Positions 17,037 to 25,551 of a stretch of DNA of 33,200 nt are shown here, piece by piece. Position 1 is the stretch's first letter, and the number at the start of each line of letters is the position of its first letter. The notes beneath the pieces are model-generated. The model saw only the letters and a program-made list of their open reading frames with translations, searched no databases and was not told the DNA's origin. Made by a program: the position numbers and the translations under genes. Source of the stretch: Acidimicrobiaceae bacterium (GTDB lineage Bacteria; Actinomycetota; Acidimicrobiia; Acidimicrobiales; Ilumatobacteraceae); contig NZZV01000125.1 of the NCBI GenBank assembly GCA_002698945.1, positions 1 through 33,200 of the forward strand. The letters are read 5' to 3'.

Positions 17037-17043
17037 TGCATGG

Positions 17044-17049
17044 AGCATA
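17044..17049 (-). promoter_or_regulatory. -10 hexamer TATGCT, leaderless start of PQ-loop gene
   Basis: Minus-strand TATGCT (17049 down to 17044) is followed by 7 nt and ATG 17036. It would itself destroy the case for the upstream ATG at 17048, which lies inside the hexamer. Confidence 0.5.
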
Positions 17050-17107
17050 ATCGCCATAGCCCCTTACCGAGTGTGACGGAGGTCTCCACTGGGAACGACC
17101 GTGCCGG

Positions 17108-17113
17108 TACGAT
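17108..17113 (+). promoter_or_regulatory. -10 hexamer TACGAT, leaderless start of CGNR gene
   Basis: TACGAT within GGTACGATCG is followed by 7 nt and ATG 17121. The same ten bases occur before tyrA at 25536-25545. Confidence 0.55.
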
Positions 17114-17120
17114 CGCAGTC

Positions 17121-17702
17121 ATGCACGTCCGGGCCAACTCGATCGACGACGAGATCCGCGTGACGGTCGACGCGGCGGTCGAGCTGGCGAACGTGGCGGC
17201 CGGGCATCCGCTGCCGGATCTCGAGGAGCTCGCCCCGCTCGACCGGTTGAGGTCGGTGCTCGTCGACTACGAGTTCGTCCGCGCCCGCACGGCGTCCGAG
17301 GCCGAGCTCGGGGCGCTCGCCGATCGGATGGTGTCGGTGGGACGCCTCGTGCGGTGGCTGCCCGACGCCGAGTTGGCCGAGGCCGTCGAGTCGATCAACG
17401 CACAGCTGGAGGCATCGGCCATCGCTCCGTCGCTGAGTGCCCACGACGGGTATGCGCTCCACATCCACTGGACAGGTCCGCAGACGCCGTTCGCGCACCA
17501 GGTGGCGGTCGACCTGCTGATGGCACTCGCACAGAGCCTGTGCGACCACGGGACCGATCGATTCGGTCGGTGTGCGGCAGACGACTGCGACCGGGTGTTC
17601 CACGACGCCACCAAGAACCGGTCGCGCCGGTTCTGCGCCGACCCTCGGTGTGCGAGCCGCACGCACACGGCGGCACACCGCGCCCGTCACTCGAACGGGT
17701 GA
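17121..17702 (+). CDS. CGNR zinc finger transcriptional regulator (ABATE domain)
   Basis: A 193-residue protein with an N-terminal helical ABATE-type region (about 15-120) and a C-terminal zinc finger. The finger reads GRCAADDCDRVFHDATKN, then RRFCADPRCASR, with C151/C156 and C172/C177 as zinc ligands, and ends in a basic helix THTAAHRAR. The name-giving CGNR tetrad is CASR here, a conservative variant. Family members are predicted stress-responsive transcription factors. The regulator is divergent from the PQ-loop gene and upstream of the subtilase gene, so it may control either or itself. ATG 17121 is supported by the -10 hexamer. Confidence 0.82.
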   Translation: MHVRANSIDDEIRVTVDAAVELANVAAGHPLPDLEELAPLDRLRSVLVDYEFVRARTASEAELGALADRMVSVGRLVRWLPDAELAEAVESINAQLEASAIAPSLSAHDGYALHIHWTGPQTPFAHQVAVDLLMALAQSLCDHGTDRFGRCAADDCDRVFHDATKNRSRRFCADPRCASRTHTAAHRARHSNG

Positions 17703-17727
17703 AGGTCCGTCGGAACGCTGGTGAGTT

Positions 17728-17756
17728 GATTCCATCACAACGTTGTTGACGGAATC
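17728..17756. other. 29-bp inverted repeat between CGNR and subtilase genes
   Basis: GATTCC (17728-17733) mirrors GGAATC (17751-17756), and the centre holds the palindrome CAACGTTG (17738-17745). Reading both strands outward gives GATTCCATCA and GATTCCGTCAA, so the symmetry extends over almost the whole site with one mismatch and a 1-nt offset. It lies 25 nt after the CGNR stop and is followed by TTTGCT. It could be a terminator of the CGNR gene or a binding site for a dimeric regulator. The first 185 bp downstream of the CGNR gene contain no gene. Confidence 0.65.
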
Positions 17757-17803
17757 TTTGCTCCACCACCGAGGACGGGTGGGCTACGTTCCGATCGAGA
17801 CGG

Positions 17804-17872
17804 GACGACGCTACGTCGTCGTCAGCTCACACTGAGTGGGACTCAGATCGAATGCTCCGGCGGGATCCGGAG
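17804..17872 (+). promoter_or_regulatory. Three consecutive hairpins in subtilase gene leader
   Basis: Three perfect short hairpins follow one another: GACGACG-CTA-CGTCGTC (17804-17820), CTGAGT-GGG-ACTCAG (17832-17846) and CTCCGG-(6 nt)-CCGGAG (17855-17872). The last ends 2 nt before the ribosome binding site GAGGAG (17875-17880). TACGTT at 17785-17790 is a possible -10, which would put all three in the 5' untranslated leader. They do not match a riboswitch class I recognise. They may stabilise the mRNA of a large secreted protein or control its translation. Confidence 0.55.
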
Positions 17873-17887
17873 AAGAGGAGCAACGTG

Positions 17888-20800
17888 ATGAAGCAGCGAT
17901 TCGTGGCCGCGTGCGCGGCCATCGCCGTGGTCGTGACCACTGCGGTGGCCGGGTCGTCGAACGTGGGCAACGCCCAACAGGACCTGCCGTCGCCGCAGGA
18001 CGAACTCTCCCTGACGGCGTCGGACGATGTCCGCGTCGTCACGAGCGACCGGATCAAGGGCGAGACGGAGGGCTACTGGATCGTGACGCTGGACGATCCG
18101 GCGCTCGCGACCTACACCGGCGGGATCCAAGGCCTGGACGCCACGAGTCCGGTCGCGACGGGGGCCCCCGCGCTCGACGTCGATGATCCGGGGGCGCGCT
18201 CGTACGTCGACTACCTGCGCGGGCGTCAGGACGAGGTGATCGCGGCGATCGCCGCCGACCTCGGCCGCGCGCCCGAGGTCCGGTTCCGCTTCACGAACGC
18301 CATCAACGGTCTCAGCATCTGGCTGACGCCGGCCGAGGCGAGTCAGGTCCTCCGACTCCCGGGTGTCGCCGACGTCGAGAAGAACCGGGTGACCCGATTG
18401 ACGACCGACCTCGGCCCCGAGTTCATCGGCGCCTCGGCCGTCTGGGACGGCAGCGCGTCCGGTGTCGCGACGCAAGGCGAGGGCATCGTCGTCGGCATCA
18501 TCGACTCCGGGATCAACCCCGAGAATCCCTCGTTCGCCGCCACCGGCAGCGACGGCTACACCCACGTGAACCCATACGGCTCCGGGGTGTACGTCGGAGC
18601 GTGCGACCCGGCGAACGGCGAGCAGTACCAGCCCGAGTTCCTGTGCAACGACAAGCTGATCGGCGCCTACGACTTCTTCGCGGACGACGACGCGTCGGGT
18701 GTCAACAGCCTCGACCACGACGGGCACGGGTCGCACACCGCCTCCACCACCGCCGGCAACGTCGTCGCCGACGTCGGGCCGAACGGTGAGTCGATCTCCG
18801 GCGTCGCACCGCACGCCAACATCATCAGCTACCGGACCTGCGGTGACGAGGCGCTCGGGCAGGGCTACTGCACCTCGACCGGTGCGGTCGCCGCGGTCGA
18901 CCAGGCGATCGCCGACGGTGTCGACGTCCTCAACTACTCGATCGGCTCCGAGACGCCCTCCGACCCGTGGTCGAGTGCCGACGATCTGGCATTCCTCGCC
19001 GCCCGCGCCGCCGGCATCTTCGTCGCCCACTCCGCCGGCAACGAGGGACCGGCACCGGCCACAGTGGGCTCACCGGCCGCACCGTGGGTCGCCCACGTGG
19101 CCGCACTCAGCCACGATCGTCCGTCGCTCAACCAGCTCGTCGGCATGGCCGGCGGCAGTACGCCGCCGCCGGGAGACCTCACCGGTCGTTCGGGCACCAC
19201 CGAGGCGTACACGGCGCCGATCGTGTACGCCGGTGACCTGCCGCAGTATCTCCTCGATGCCGGTGCGGTCAACAACGCGCTCTGCGCCGTCGGCGACCCC
19301 GACGACGGCGTCAGTGAATCGCCGTGGCCCGAAGGAACGTTCTCCGGCGAGATCGTCGTCTGCGACCGCGGTACGTTCGCCCGTGTCGAAAAGAGCGAGA
19401 ACGCCGCGTTCTCGGGTGCCGGCGGGTTCGTGCACGCCGACACCACCGGCGGCGAGGTGGCCGACTTCCACGTGATCCCCGGTATCCACATCGACCAGGC
19501 CGAAGGCCAACTCGTGAAGAACTGGGTGACCGCATGGGACGCGACGACCGCCGACCCACAGCCGGTCGCCACCATCACTGCGGCGGTCCCCGACCCCGAT
19601 GCCACGGCCAGCTTCAGCTCGCGCGGACCGAACCGTTCGACGGGTGGGGACACGCTCATGCCCACCGTCGGTGCTCCTGGCGTGGCGATCTGGGCCGCCC
19701 ACGGCAAGTACGGCGAGACGAGCTACGTGTTCCTCAGCGGCACATCGATGGCGAGTCCGCACCTGGCGGGCGCGGCCGCGCTGACCGCCGCCGTCCACCC
19801 GGACTGGAGCCCGGCCCAGATCCAATCTGCGCTCGAGACGACCTCGACGAACACCGACGTCCACAAGGAGGACGGTGTCACCCCGGCCGATCCGTTCGAC
19901 GTCGGTTCGGGTCGGGTCCGCGTCGACGTCGCCGTGAACGCCGCCCTCGTCCTCGACGAAACCGAGGCCGACTACGACGCGGCGGACCCCGCGGACGGGG
20001 GCGACCCGACCGCGATCAACAACGCCCATCTCGCGAACGGAGCCTGCCTGCTCGAGTGCACCTTCGTGCGCACGTTCACCAGCACCGCACCGGGACCCGT
20101 CAACTGGACCGCCTCGGCGACGTTCGCCGGCACGGTCTCGGTGACGCCGTCCTCGTTCACGTTGGCACCCGGCGAATCCGTCGATGTCACCTTCGGCGTC
20201 GACGTGACATCGCTGCCGACCGGCGAGTACCTCTTCGGTGAGGTGCAGCTCACGCCCGACGCCGCGGTGCCCGCGGCCCACCTGCCGATCGCCGTCCAAC
20301 CGAAGACCGGCGACCTGCCCGGCGAGATCGACCTCGTCACCCGCCGCGATGCCGGCTCCGACCTGGTCCGCGGCCTGACGTCGGTCGAGATCAGCGAGTT
20401 CGTCTCGTCCGTCGACGGGCTCGCACCGGCGGCGATGCGCACCGAGGAACTCGTCCAGGACCCGACCAACGGCGACCCGTACGACACCCCGGAGGGCACC
20501 TTCGTGGAGCTGGTCGAGGTCGCGCCCGGAACGACACACGCCGTGTTCGAGATCGTCGAGTCGACGTCGCCCGACGTCGACCTGTTCGTGGGGCTCGATG
20601 CCGACGGCAACGGGCTGCCCGCCGAGAGCGAACTCGTGGCCTACTCGGCCTCCGCCACGGCGCTGGAGAAGGTCGTGCTCGACGACCCGGGCTCCGGCAC
20701 CTATTGGGTACTGGTGCAGAACTGGCTCGGTTCCGGCGACGATCCCGACACGATCACGCTGGCGACCGCGCTGCTCGACGGCTCCGACGCCGGCAACGCA

Positions 20801-22498
20801 CGCGTGGAGGGGCCGGCGAGCCAACCCCAGCTCGAACCGTTCGACCTGCGGGTGTTCTGGGACCTGGCCGACCCTGCGCCCGGCGATCGGTTCTACGGGT
20901 GGTTGACGCTCGGCACCGATCCGGCGAACCCGTCCAACATCGGCACGATCCCGCTCACGCTGACCAAGCTCCCCGACGACGTGACCAAGTCGGCGTCGGT
21001 CACCGAGGCGGGACGCGGTGACGTCGTCGACGTCGAGATCCTCGTCCGGCCGAACGTGCTGACCGAGGACCTCGCCTACACGATCACCGACACCCTGCCC
21101 GAGGGTATGACTTTGGTGGACGGATCACTGACGGCCAGCGACGGAGCCGTGGCCGTGACCGACGGGGTGATCACCTGGAACGGCACGATGCCCACGTCGT
21201 TCGGCACCGAGGGCACGTACACGACCTTCACCAATCTCGACGATCCGGTCGCCTGTGCGATGCCCTTGGCCTCGGAGGAGGGGTACCTCGACCTCGCTGC
21301 CTACGACATTGCGCCGCTCGCGGGTGTCGAGGGCGACAACGTCGTGTTCAACGCCTTCGGCACGACGGCGCCGCCGACCGAGTTCTACGGCGACCCGACC
21401 GCCGGGATCAGTTTCACCGACGACGGCTTCGCATTCTTCGACTCGACACCCGGGCCGCTCCCGTTCGCCCCGACACCCATCGGTCAGCCGCACTGGTACA
21501 CCGGCGCGCTGGAGGAACCGAACGACTTCATGGCGCCGTTCTGGACCGACATGGAGATCTTCCACGACGCCACCGCCGGGAGCGGCGTGTCGCTGGCGAC
21601 GCTCGGCACACCGGTGGTGGCGTCCGTGATCGAGTTCGACGATCTGCAGCCGTGGGACGCCGGCGACGGGCCGGTGCCGGGAGCGCCGACCATCGACTTC
21701 GAGATCTTCAACTGGCACGCCATCGACGACGCCCCGGGAGCGTGGGAGTTCGCGTTCGCCTACGACAACGTCGGAGCGTTCGCAGCGACCGGGCTGCCGT
21801 ACGACGTCACGATCGGCGTCGAGAACGAGGCCGGTGACGCCGGCACCGAGGTGTTCAGCGGTCTGTTCGGCGACATGCCGATCACCGACGACCTCGTGAT
21901 CTGCTTCGATTACCAGCGGCCCGAGTTCCCGCCGGTGACGATCACGTACCAGGTCGTCGTCGATGCGGACTACCCGGGTGGCGACCTCACCAACGAGGCC
22001 GTCAGCGTCGTGGACAACCCCGGATCGTCGCCCGCGACGGCGTCGGCCGTCGTGACGGTGCCGCCGTTCACGACGGTCGAGCTGCTCGAGCAGGTCCGCG
22101 ACGAGATCGAGGCGTTCGAGACCTCGGATCGTGCGGCGTCGCGATCACTGCGCAGCGCCGCGACCTGGCTGACGGATGCGATCGACGAGCGGTACTGGGA
22201 GACCGACGATTCGCTCGACCCGCGTCGCGGCGGAATCGTGTTCGTCGAGCTCGCCGCCGCGGCCGGAGCGATCGAGCGCGCCGACCGACGACTCGACGAC
22301 GATCTCTCGGGGTGGAACACCACCCTCGTGATCGTCGCTCGCTCGCAGGCGGCGGCCCGGATCGAGGCCAGCGGCTCACCGACAGTCGCCCAGTTCTTCT
22401 TCGACCTCGCCGGGTCGGCGCGGTCGGTACCGGTGGCGATCACCCGCTACGGCCTCGCCTGGACGTTTGCCGGAATCGGGCCCGGATTCGGCAGATAG
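17888..22498 (+). CDS. Secreted multidomain subtilisin-like serine protease (S8, PA-inserted)
   Basis: A 1536-residue exported protease. A signal peptide (MKQRFVAACAAIAVVVTTAVA, charged start then hydrophobic core) precedes an I9-type propeptide (about 100-165). The S8 domain (about 195-690) has the full triad D206 (IIDSGI), H280 (GHGSHTAS) and S620 (GTSMASPH), plus oxyanion N385 (HSAGNEGP), and a PA domain inserted at about 430-565, as in cucumisin-like subtilases. Next come a Fn3-like beta domain (727-793), a pre-peptidase C-terminal-like domain (880-950), and a DUF11 adhesin-type domain split into halves (about 1032-1101 and 1349-1392) by a NIDO-like insert. The last 140 residues are a helical domain I do not recognise. 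There is no LPXTG or terminal anchor. ATG 17888 follows GAGGAG; an ATG at 17852 lies inside the third leader hairpin region and is rejected. Confidence 0.9.
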   Translation: MKQRFVAACAAIAVVVTTAVAGSSNVGNAQQDLPSPQDELSLTASDDVRVVTSDRIKGETEGYWIVTLDDPALATYTGGIQGLDATSPVATGAPALDVDDPGARSYVDYLRGRQDEVIAAIAADLGRAPEVRFRFTNAINGLSIWLTPAEASQVLRLPGVADVEKNRVTRLTTDLGPEFIGASAVWDGSASGVATQGEGIVVGIIDSGINPENPSFAATGSDGYTHVNPYGSGVYVGACDPANGEQYQPEFLCNDKLIGAYDFFADDDASGVNSLDHDGHGSHTASTTAGNVVADVGPNGESISGVAPHANIISYRTCGDEALGQGYCTSTGAVAAVDQAIADGVDVLNYSIGSETPSDPWSSADDLAFLAARAAGIFVAHSAGNEGPAPATVGSPAAPWVAHVAALSHDRPSLNQLVGMAGGSTPPPGDLTGRSGTTEAYTAPIVYAGDLPQYLLDAGAVNNALCAVGDPDDGVSESPWPEGTFSGEIVVCDRGTFARVEKSENAAFSGAGGFVHADTTGGEVADFHVIPGIHIDQAEGQLVKNWVTAWDATTADPQPVATITAAVPDPDATASFSSRGPNRSTGGDTLMPTVGAPGVAIWAAHGKYGETSYVFLSGTSMASPHLAGAAALTAAVHPDWSPAQIQSALETTSTNTDVHKEDGVTPADPFDVGSGRVRVDVAVNAALVLDETEADYDAADPADGGDPTAINNAHLANGACLLECTFVRTFTSTAPGPVNWTASATFAGTVSVTPSSFTLAPGESVDVTFGVDVTSLPTGEYLFGEVQLTPDAAVPAAHLPIAVQPKTGDLPGEIDLVTRRDAGSDLVRGLTSVEISEFVSSVDGLAPAAMRTEELVQDPTNGDPYDTPEGTFVELVEVAPGTTHAVFEIVESTSPDVDLFVGLDADGNGLPAESELVAYSASATALEKVVLDDPGSGTYWVLVQNWLGSGDDPDTITLATALLDGSDAGNARVEGPASQPQLEPFDLRVFWDLADPAPGDRFYGWLTLGTDPANPSNIGTIPLTLTKLPDDVTKSASVTEAGRGDVVDVEILVRPNVLTEDLAYTITDTLPEGMTLVDGSLTASDGAVAVTDGVITWNGTMPTSFGTEGTYTTFTNLDDPVACAMPLASEEGYLDLAAYDIAPLAGVEGDNVVFNAFGTTAPPTEFYGDPTAGISFTDDGFAFFDSTPGPLPFAPTPIGQPHWYTGALEEPNDFMAPFWTDMEIFHDATAGSGVSLATLGTPVVASVIEFDDLQPWDAGDGPVPGAPTIDFEIFNWHAIDDAPGAWEFAFAYDNVGAFAATGLPYDVTIGVENEAGDAGTEVFSGLFGDMPITDDLVICFDYQRPEFPPVTITYQVVVDADYPGGDLTNEAVSVVDNPGSSPATASAVVTVPPFTTVELLEQVRDEIEAFETSDRAASRSLRSAATWLTDAIDERYWETDDSLDPRRGGIVFVELAAAAGAIERADRRLDDDLSGWNTTLVIVARSQAAARIEASGSPTVAQFFFDLAGSARSVPVAITRYGLAWTFAGIGPGFGR

Positions 22499-22535
22499 AC
22501 CGGAACCGAGCTGCGTCGAACGGCGTCGAACCACC

Positions 22536-23054
22536 ATGGCTCGTTGGCACCCCCGTGCGCCCCACACCCGTTCCCTGCTCGCCGCGGCGCTCGTCCTGAG
22601 TGTCGCGGCGTGCGGGGACGACCACACCGACGACGAGGGTGCCGTCCCGACCGACGGGACGAGCGCGGTCACGTCCCCGTCCACGCTCCCGACGACCGTG
22701 CCCGACACACCTGCGTCGAGCGTGCCCGAATCGACCGTCGCCGGCGACACGACGCTGCCGGGGGAGTGGCCGGAGTCCGTGGGCGAGGCCGTGGCCGCGC
22801 TGGCGGCGGACACCGGACGCGACGCTGCCGACATCGAGGTGGTCGCGCACGAGCGCGTGACGTGGCGCAACGGCGCACTCGGATGCCCCGAACCCGGTCG
22901 CTCGTACACCCAGGCCCTCGTGCCCGGCTACCGGATCGAACTGACGCTCGACGGTGAGACGGTCTGGTATCACGGTTCGAGTGACGGCGCCCCGTTCCGG
23001 TGTGACGACCCCGAGGAACCGGCCGACGTCGGAGGCGGTGTCGCCGACGCGTGA
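22536..23054 (+). CDS. Predicted lipoprotein with LGCP motif domain
   Basis: A 172-residue secreted lipoprotein. Basic residues then a hydrophobic stretch lead to the lipobox SVAAC, with C26 as the lipidation site. A Ser/Thr/Pro/Asp-rich linker (about 30-75) follows, then a small domain containing WRNGALGCPEPGRSYTQALV and PGYRIEL, GETVWYHG and FRCDD. This W-NG-LGCP-PG--Y-Q pattern recurs in small exported proteins of many bacteria, of unknown function; the two cysteines may form a disulphide. ATG 22536 is the last methionine before the signal sequence, with no clear ribosome binding site. It is 37 nt after the subtilase stop and may share its transcript. Confidence 0.75.
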   Translation: MARWHPRAPHTRSLLAAALVLSVAACGDDHTDDEGAVPTDGTSAVTSPSTLPTTVPDTPASSVPESTVAGDTTLPGEWPESVGEAVAALAADTGRDAADIEVVAHERVTWRNGALGCPEPGRSYTQALVPGYRIELTLDGETVWYHGSSDGAPFRCDDPEEPADVGGGVADA

Positions 23055-23113
23055 CGGCGACCCGACGAGTGACATCTGCACTCCTGCACGACATGGATGT
23101 GATTTCGTTCGTG

Positions 23114-23119
23114 TAATAT
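23114..23119 (+). promoter_or_regulatory. -10 hexamer TAATAT, leaderless start of scpA
   Basis: TAATAT, nearly a consensus -10, lies in a locally AT-rich stretch (about 23092-23120) and is followed by 8 nt and ATG 23128. No ribosome binding site is present. Confidence 0.65.
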
Positions 23120-23127
23120 GCACGCCC

Positions 23128-23904
23128 ATGGCGATCGACGTGACCACCCCCGTGTACGACGGTCCGTTCGATCTGCTGCTCCAGCTCATCTTGAAAGAGC
23201 AGGTCGATCTCTACGAGGTCAACCTCTCACGCATCGTCGACGCCTATCTCCGCGAGGTCGAGCAACTCCAGGCTCTCGACCTCGACGTGGCGACCGAGTT
23301 CCTCCTGATCGCGGCGACCCTCGTCGAGCTCAAGACCCGTCGGCTCCTGCCCGGCTCGGGCGATGTCGACCTCGACGACGAACTCGCCTTGTGGGAAGAG
23401 CGCGACCTGCTGCTCGCCCGCCTCATCGAGTGCAAGACCTTCAAAGACGTCGCCCAGGTGTTCGGCGGACTCGCCGACGAGGCCGACCTGTCGTTCCCGC
23501 GCACCGTCGGCCCCGACGAGCGCTTCGCCGGTCTGATCCCCGACCTGCTCGAAGGCACCAGCGTGCGCCGCCTGCAGAGCGCAGCGATCCGGGCACTGAC
23601 GCCGCGCCCCGAACCGATCGTCGACCTCTTCCACGTCAATCCGATCAAGGTGACCGTCGCCGACGCCGTCGCCGAACTGATCGACGAGCTGCCGCGCAGC
23701 GGCCGGATCTCGTTCCGGCGGCTCACCGCCGACCTCGCCGACCGGATCGAGGTGATCGTCCGGTTCCTCGCGGTGCTCGAACTGTTCAAGCAGGGCTATG
23801 TCGAGATCGATCAGCCCGACCGGTTCGGCGACATCGAGGTCACGTGGTCGGCGCCCGAGGACGCCTCGGTCGAGGCGATCCTGATCGACGCGTATGACGG
23901 CTGA
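23128..23904 (+). CDS. scpA: Segregation and condensation protein A (kleisin)
   Basis: A 258-residue kleisin that bridges the SMC heads and, with ScpB, forms the bacterial condensin. The N-terminal YDGPFDLLLQLILKEQVDLYEV is nearly diagnostic (FDGPLDLLL-LI), followed by FLLIAATLVELKTRRLLP. A C-terminal winged-helix region that contacts SMC ends the protein (RISFRRLTADLADR, VIVRFLAVLELFKQGYVEIDQ). Length is normal. ATG 23128 is supported by homology and the TAATAT hexamer. It precedes scpB with a 47-nt gap, the usual order. Confidence 0.96.
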   Translation: MAIDVTTPVYDGPFDLLLQLILKEQVDLYEVNLSRIVDAYLREVEQLQALDLDVATEFLLIAATLVELKTRRLLPGSGDVDLDDELALWEERDLLLARLIECKTFKDVAQVFGGLADEADLSFPRTVGPDERFAGLIPDLLEGTSVRRLQSAAIRALTPRPEPIVDLFHVNPIKVTVADAVAELIDELPRSGRISFRRLTADLADRIEVIVRFLAVLELFKQGYVEIDQPDRFGDIEVTWSAPEDASVEAILIDAYDG

Positions 23905-23951
23905 ACCGTCGACCGTTCTCAGGTCACCTCCGAGCAGATAGAAAAGATCGC

Positions 23952-24737
23952 ATGTCCGACGAACTGGTGCCGGTCGAGGAACAGATCGCGTCGTTCAAAC
24001 GCGCCATCGAGGCGGTCGTCATGGTCAGCCACGACCCGGTGCCCACCGATCTGCTCGCCCAGCTGCTCGAGCAACCCGTCGCGCTCGTCGAACAATGGTG
24101 CGAGCAGCTCGCCGCCGAGTACGTCGAGCAGCAACGGGGATTCGAGTTGCGTCGCGTCGCCGGCGGGTTCCGCTTCCAGACCCATCCCGATCAGACGCCC
24201 TACGTCGAGCGATTCGTGCTGCACGACCAGAAGGCACGGCTGTCCGGGGCGGCGTTGGAGACGTTGGCGATCGTTGCGTACAAACAGCCGATCTCGCGCG
24301 CCCAGGTCGCGTCGATCCGAGGCGTCGACCCCGACGGCGTGATCCGGACGCTGCAGGCACGCGGCTACATCGACGAGGTCGGGCGCGACGACGGTCCCGG
24401 CCAGGCCGTGCTGTTCGGGACGACGCCGATGTTCCTCGAGAAGCTCGGGCTCGACACGATCGACGATCTGCCGCCGATCGCCGAGTTCATCCCCGACGCC
24501 GACGTCGTCGAGGCCCTCGAACACGGGCTCCGCGTCAGCCCGATCGAGCCGGTCGACACGAGCTCCGCCCCCGACACCAGCACCGACACGATGACCGGCA
24601 CGATGACCGGCACCGAGCCCGTGGGATCGCACGACGCGGACTCGTACGAGCAGCCGTCCGACCCCTCATCCGACGAGTCATCCGACCGCTTATCCGACCA
24701 GGAGTGGGGCGGGTCCGACGATGGCACCTCCGACTGA
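23952..24737 (+). CDS. scpB: Segregation and condensation protein B
   Basis: A 261-residue ScpB. Residues 10-185 carry the two winged-helix domains ([72 protein letters not shown]). The last 70 residues are an acidic Ser/Asp/Thr-rich tail with short repeats, including a duplicated MTGT, and are likely disordered. It stabilises the ScpA-SMC complex. ATG 23952 has only weak upstream signals: an imperfect hexamer TAGAAA at 23939-23944, 7 nt before the start. The tail overlaps the start of rluB by 17 nt, implying coupled expression. Confidence 0.94.
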   Translation: MSDELVPVEEQIASFKRAIEAVVMVSHDPVPTDLLAQLLEQPVALVEQWCEQLAAEYVEQQRGFELRRVAGGFRFQTHPDQTPYVERFVLHDQKARLSGAALETLAIVAYKQPISRAQVASIRGVDPDGVIRTLQARGYIDEVGRDDGPGQAVLFGTTPMFLEKLGLDTIDDLPPIAEFIPDADVVEALEHGLRVSPIEPVDTSSAPDTSTDTMTGTMTGTEPVGSHDADSYEQPSDPSSDESSDRLSDQEWGGSDDGTSD

Positions 24738-25515
24738 CGCCGACGAACCCGAGCCGCCGCTGTGGGAACAGTGGGCCGAGCAGCGCAAGCACCTGCCGTC
24801 CGGTGAGCGGCTCCAGAAGGTCCTCGCCTCGACCGGGTGGGGCAGTCGCCGCACCTGCGAAGAGCTGATCGCCGAGGGGCGGGTGACGGTCAACGGTGAG
24901 ATCGCACAGCTCGGTCGGCGGGTCGACCCGGAAACCGATCGGATCGAGGTCGACGGAGCTCCCGTCGGGGTCAAGCCGGGACTCGTCTACTACGTGCTCA
25001 ACAAACCGACGGGTGTGGTGACGACCGCCAAGGACACCCACGGTCGGCGCACGGTGGTCGATCTCGTCCCGTCCGAGCCACGCGTGTTTCCCGTCGGTCG
25101 ACTCGACGTCGACACGGAGGGGCTGCTGCTGCTCACCAACGACGGCGATCTGGCGCACCGGATCACCCACCCGAGCCACGGCGTCGAGAAGGAGTACCTC
25201 GTGCACGTGCGGGGTCGTGTCGCGGCGGGAGGGCTGCGCAAGTTGCGCGACGGCGTCGAGCTCGACGACGGGATCACGTCGCCGGCCGCGGCCTCCCAAC
25301 CGTCACCGGGAGTCCTGCGGATCACGATCCACGAGGGCCGCAACCGGCAGGTGCGACGCATGTGCGACGCGATCGGGCATCCCGTCCTGCGGTTGGTCCG
25401 CACCCGGATCGGGCCGATCACCGACCGGTCGTTGCGACCGGGTGACTGGCGCGAACTGTCGACCGGCGAGCGCCGCGCCCTGAGCGAGGCCGTCGCGACG
25501 GCGACCGGCGCATGA
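24721..25515 (+). CDS. rluB: 23S rRNA pseudouridine synthase, RluB/RsuA family
   Basis: A 264-residue pseudouridine synthase. After an acidic N-terminal extension, an S4 RNA-binding domain (about 28-85: [23 protein letters not shown]) precedes the catalytic domain with NKPTGVVTT and [17 protein letters not shown], where D129 is the nucleophile. [25 protein letters not shown] is the family's conserved C-terminal block, given here as GRNRQVRRM. Its position after scpAB is the same as Rv1709-Rv1711 in M. tuberculosis. RluB (23S U2605) is the likely class, but RsuA-like specificity cannot be excluded. Confidence 0.92.
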   Translation: MAPPTDADEPEPPLWEQWAEQRKHLPSGERLQKVLASTGWGSRRTCEELIAEGRVTVNGEIAQLGRRVDPETDRIEVDGAPVGVKPGLVYYVLNKPTGVVTTAKDTHGRRTVVDLVPSEPRVFPVGRLDVDTEGLLLLTNDGDLAHRITHPSHGVEKEYLVHVRGRVAAGGLRKLRDGVELDDGITSPAAASQPSPGVLRITIHEGRNRQVRRMCDAIGHPVLRLVRTRIGPITDRSLRPGDWRELSTGERRALSEAVATATGA

Positions 25516-25537
25516 GCGCCTGAGCGGTCACCCTCGG

Positions 25538-25543
25538 TACGAT
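25538..25543 (+). promoter_or_regulatory. -10 hexamer TACGAT, leaderless start of tyrA
   Basis: TACGAT is followed by 8 nt and GTG 25552. The surrounding GGTACGATCG is identical to that before the CGNR gene. Confidence 0.55.
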
Positions 25544-25551
25544 CGTCGCCC

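Noticed and set aside
17746-17790. TTGACG (17746-17751) as a -35 element with TACGTT (17785-17790) as -10
   Set aside because: The spacing of 33 bp is far from 16-19 bp. TTGACG is better explained as part of the inverted repeat.
19070-20824. Minus-strand open frame of about 580 codons inside the subtilase gene
   Set aside because: The plus-strand frame contains the catalytic serine and PA domain with strong motifs. The antisense product is Arg/Gly/Val-rich with no domain.
22467-22535. Upstream start for the lipoprotein within the end of the subtilase gene
   Set aside because: The extra 23 residues would precede the signal peptide and lie over the subtilase C-terminus. The signal sequence is well formed from ATG 22536.
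24591-24616. Duplicated ACGATGACCGGC in the scpB tail as a regulatory site
   Set aside because: It lies in a low-complexity acidic coding tail and is most simply a short in-frame duplication.
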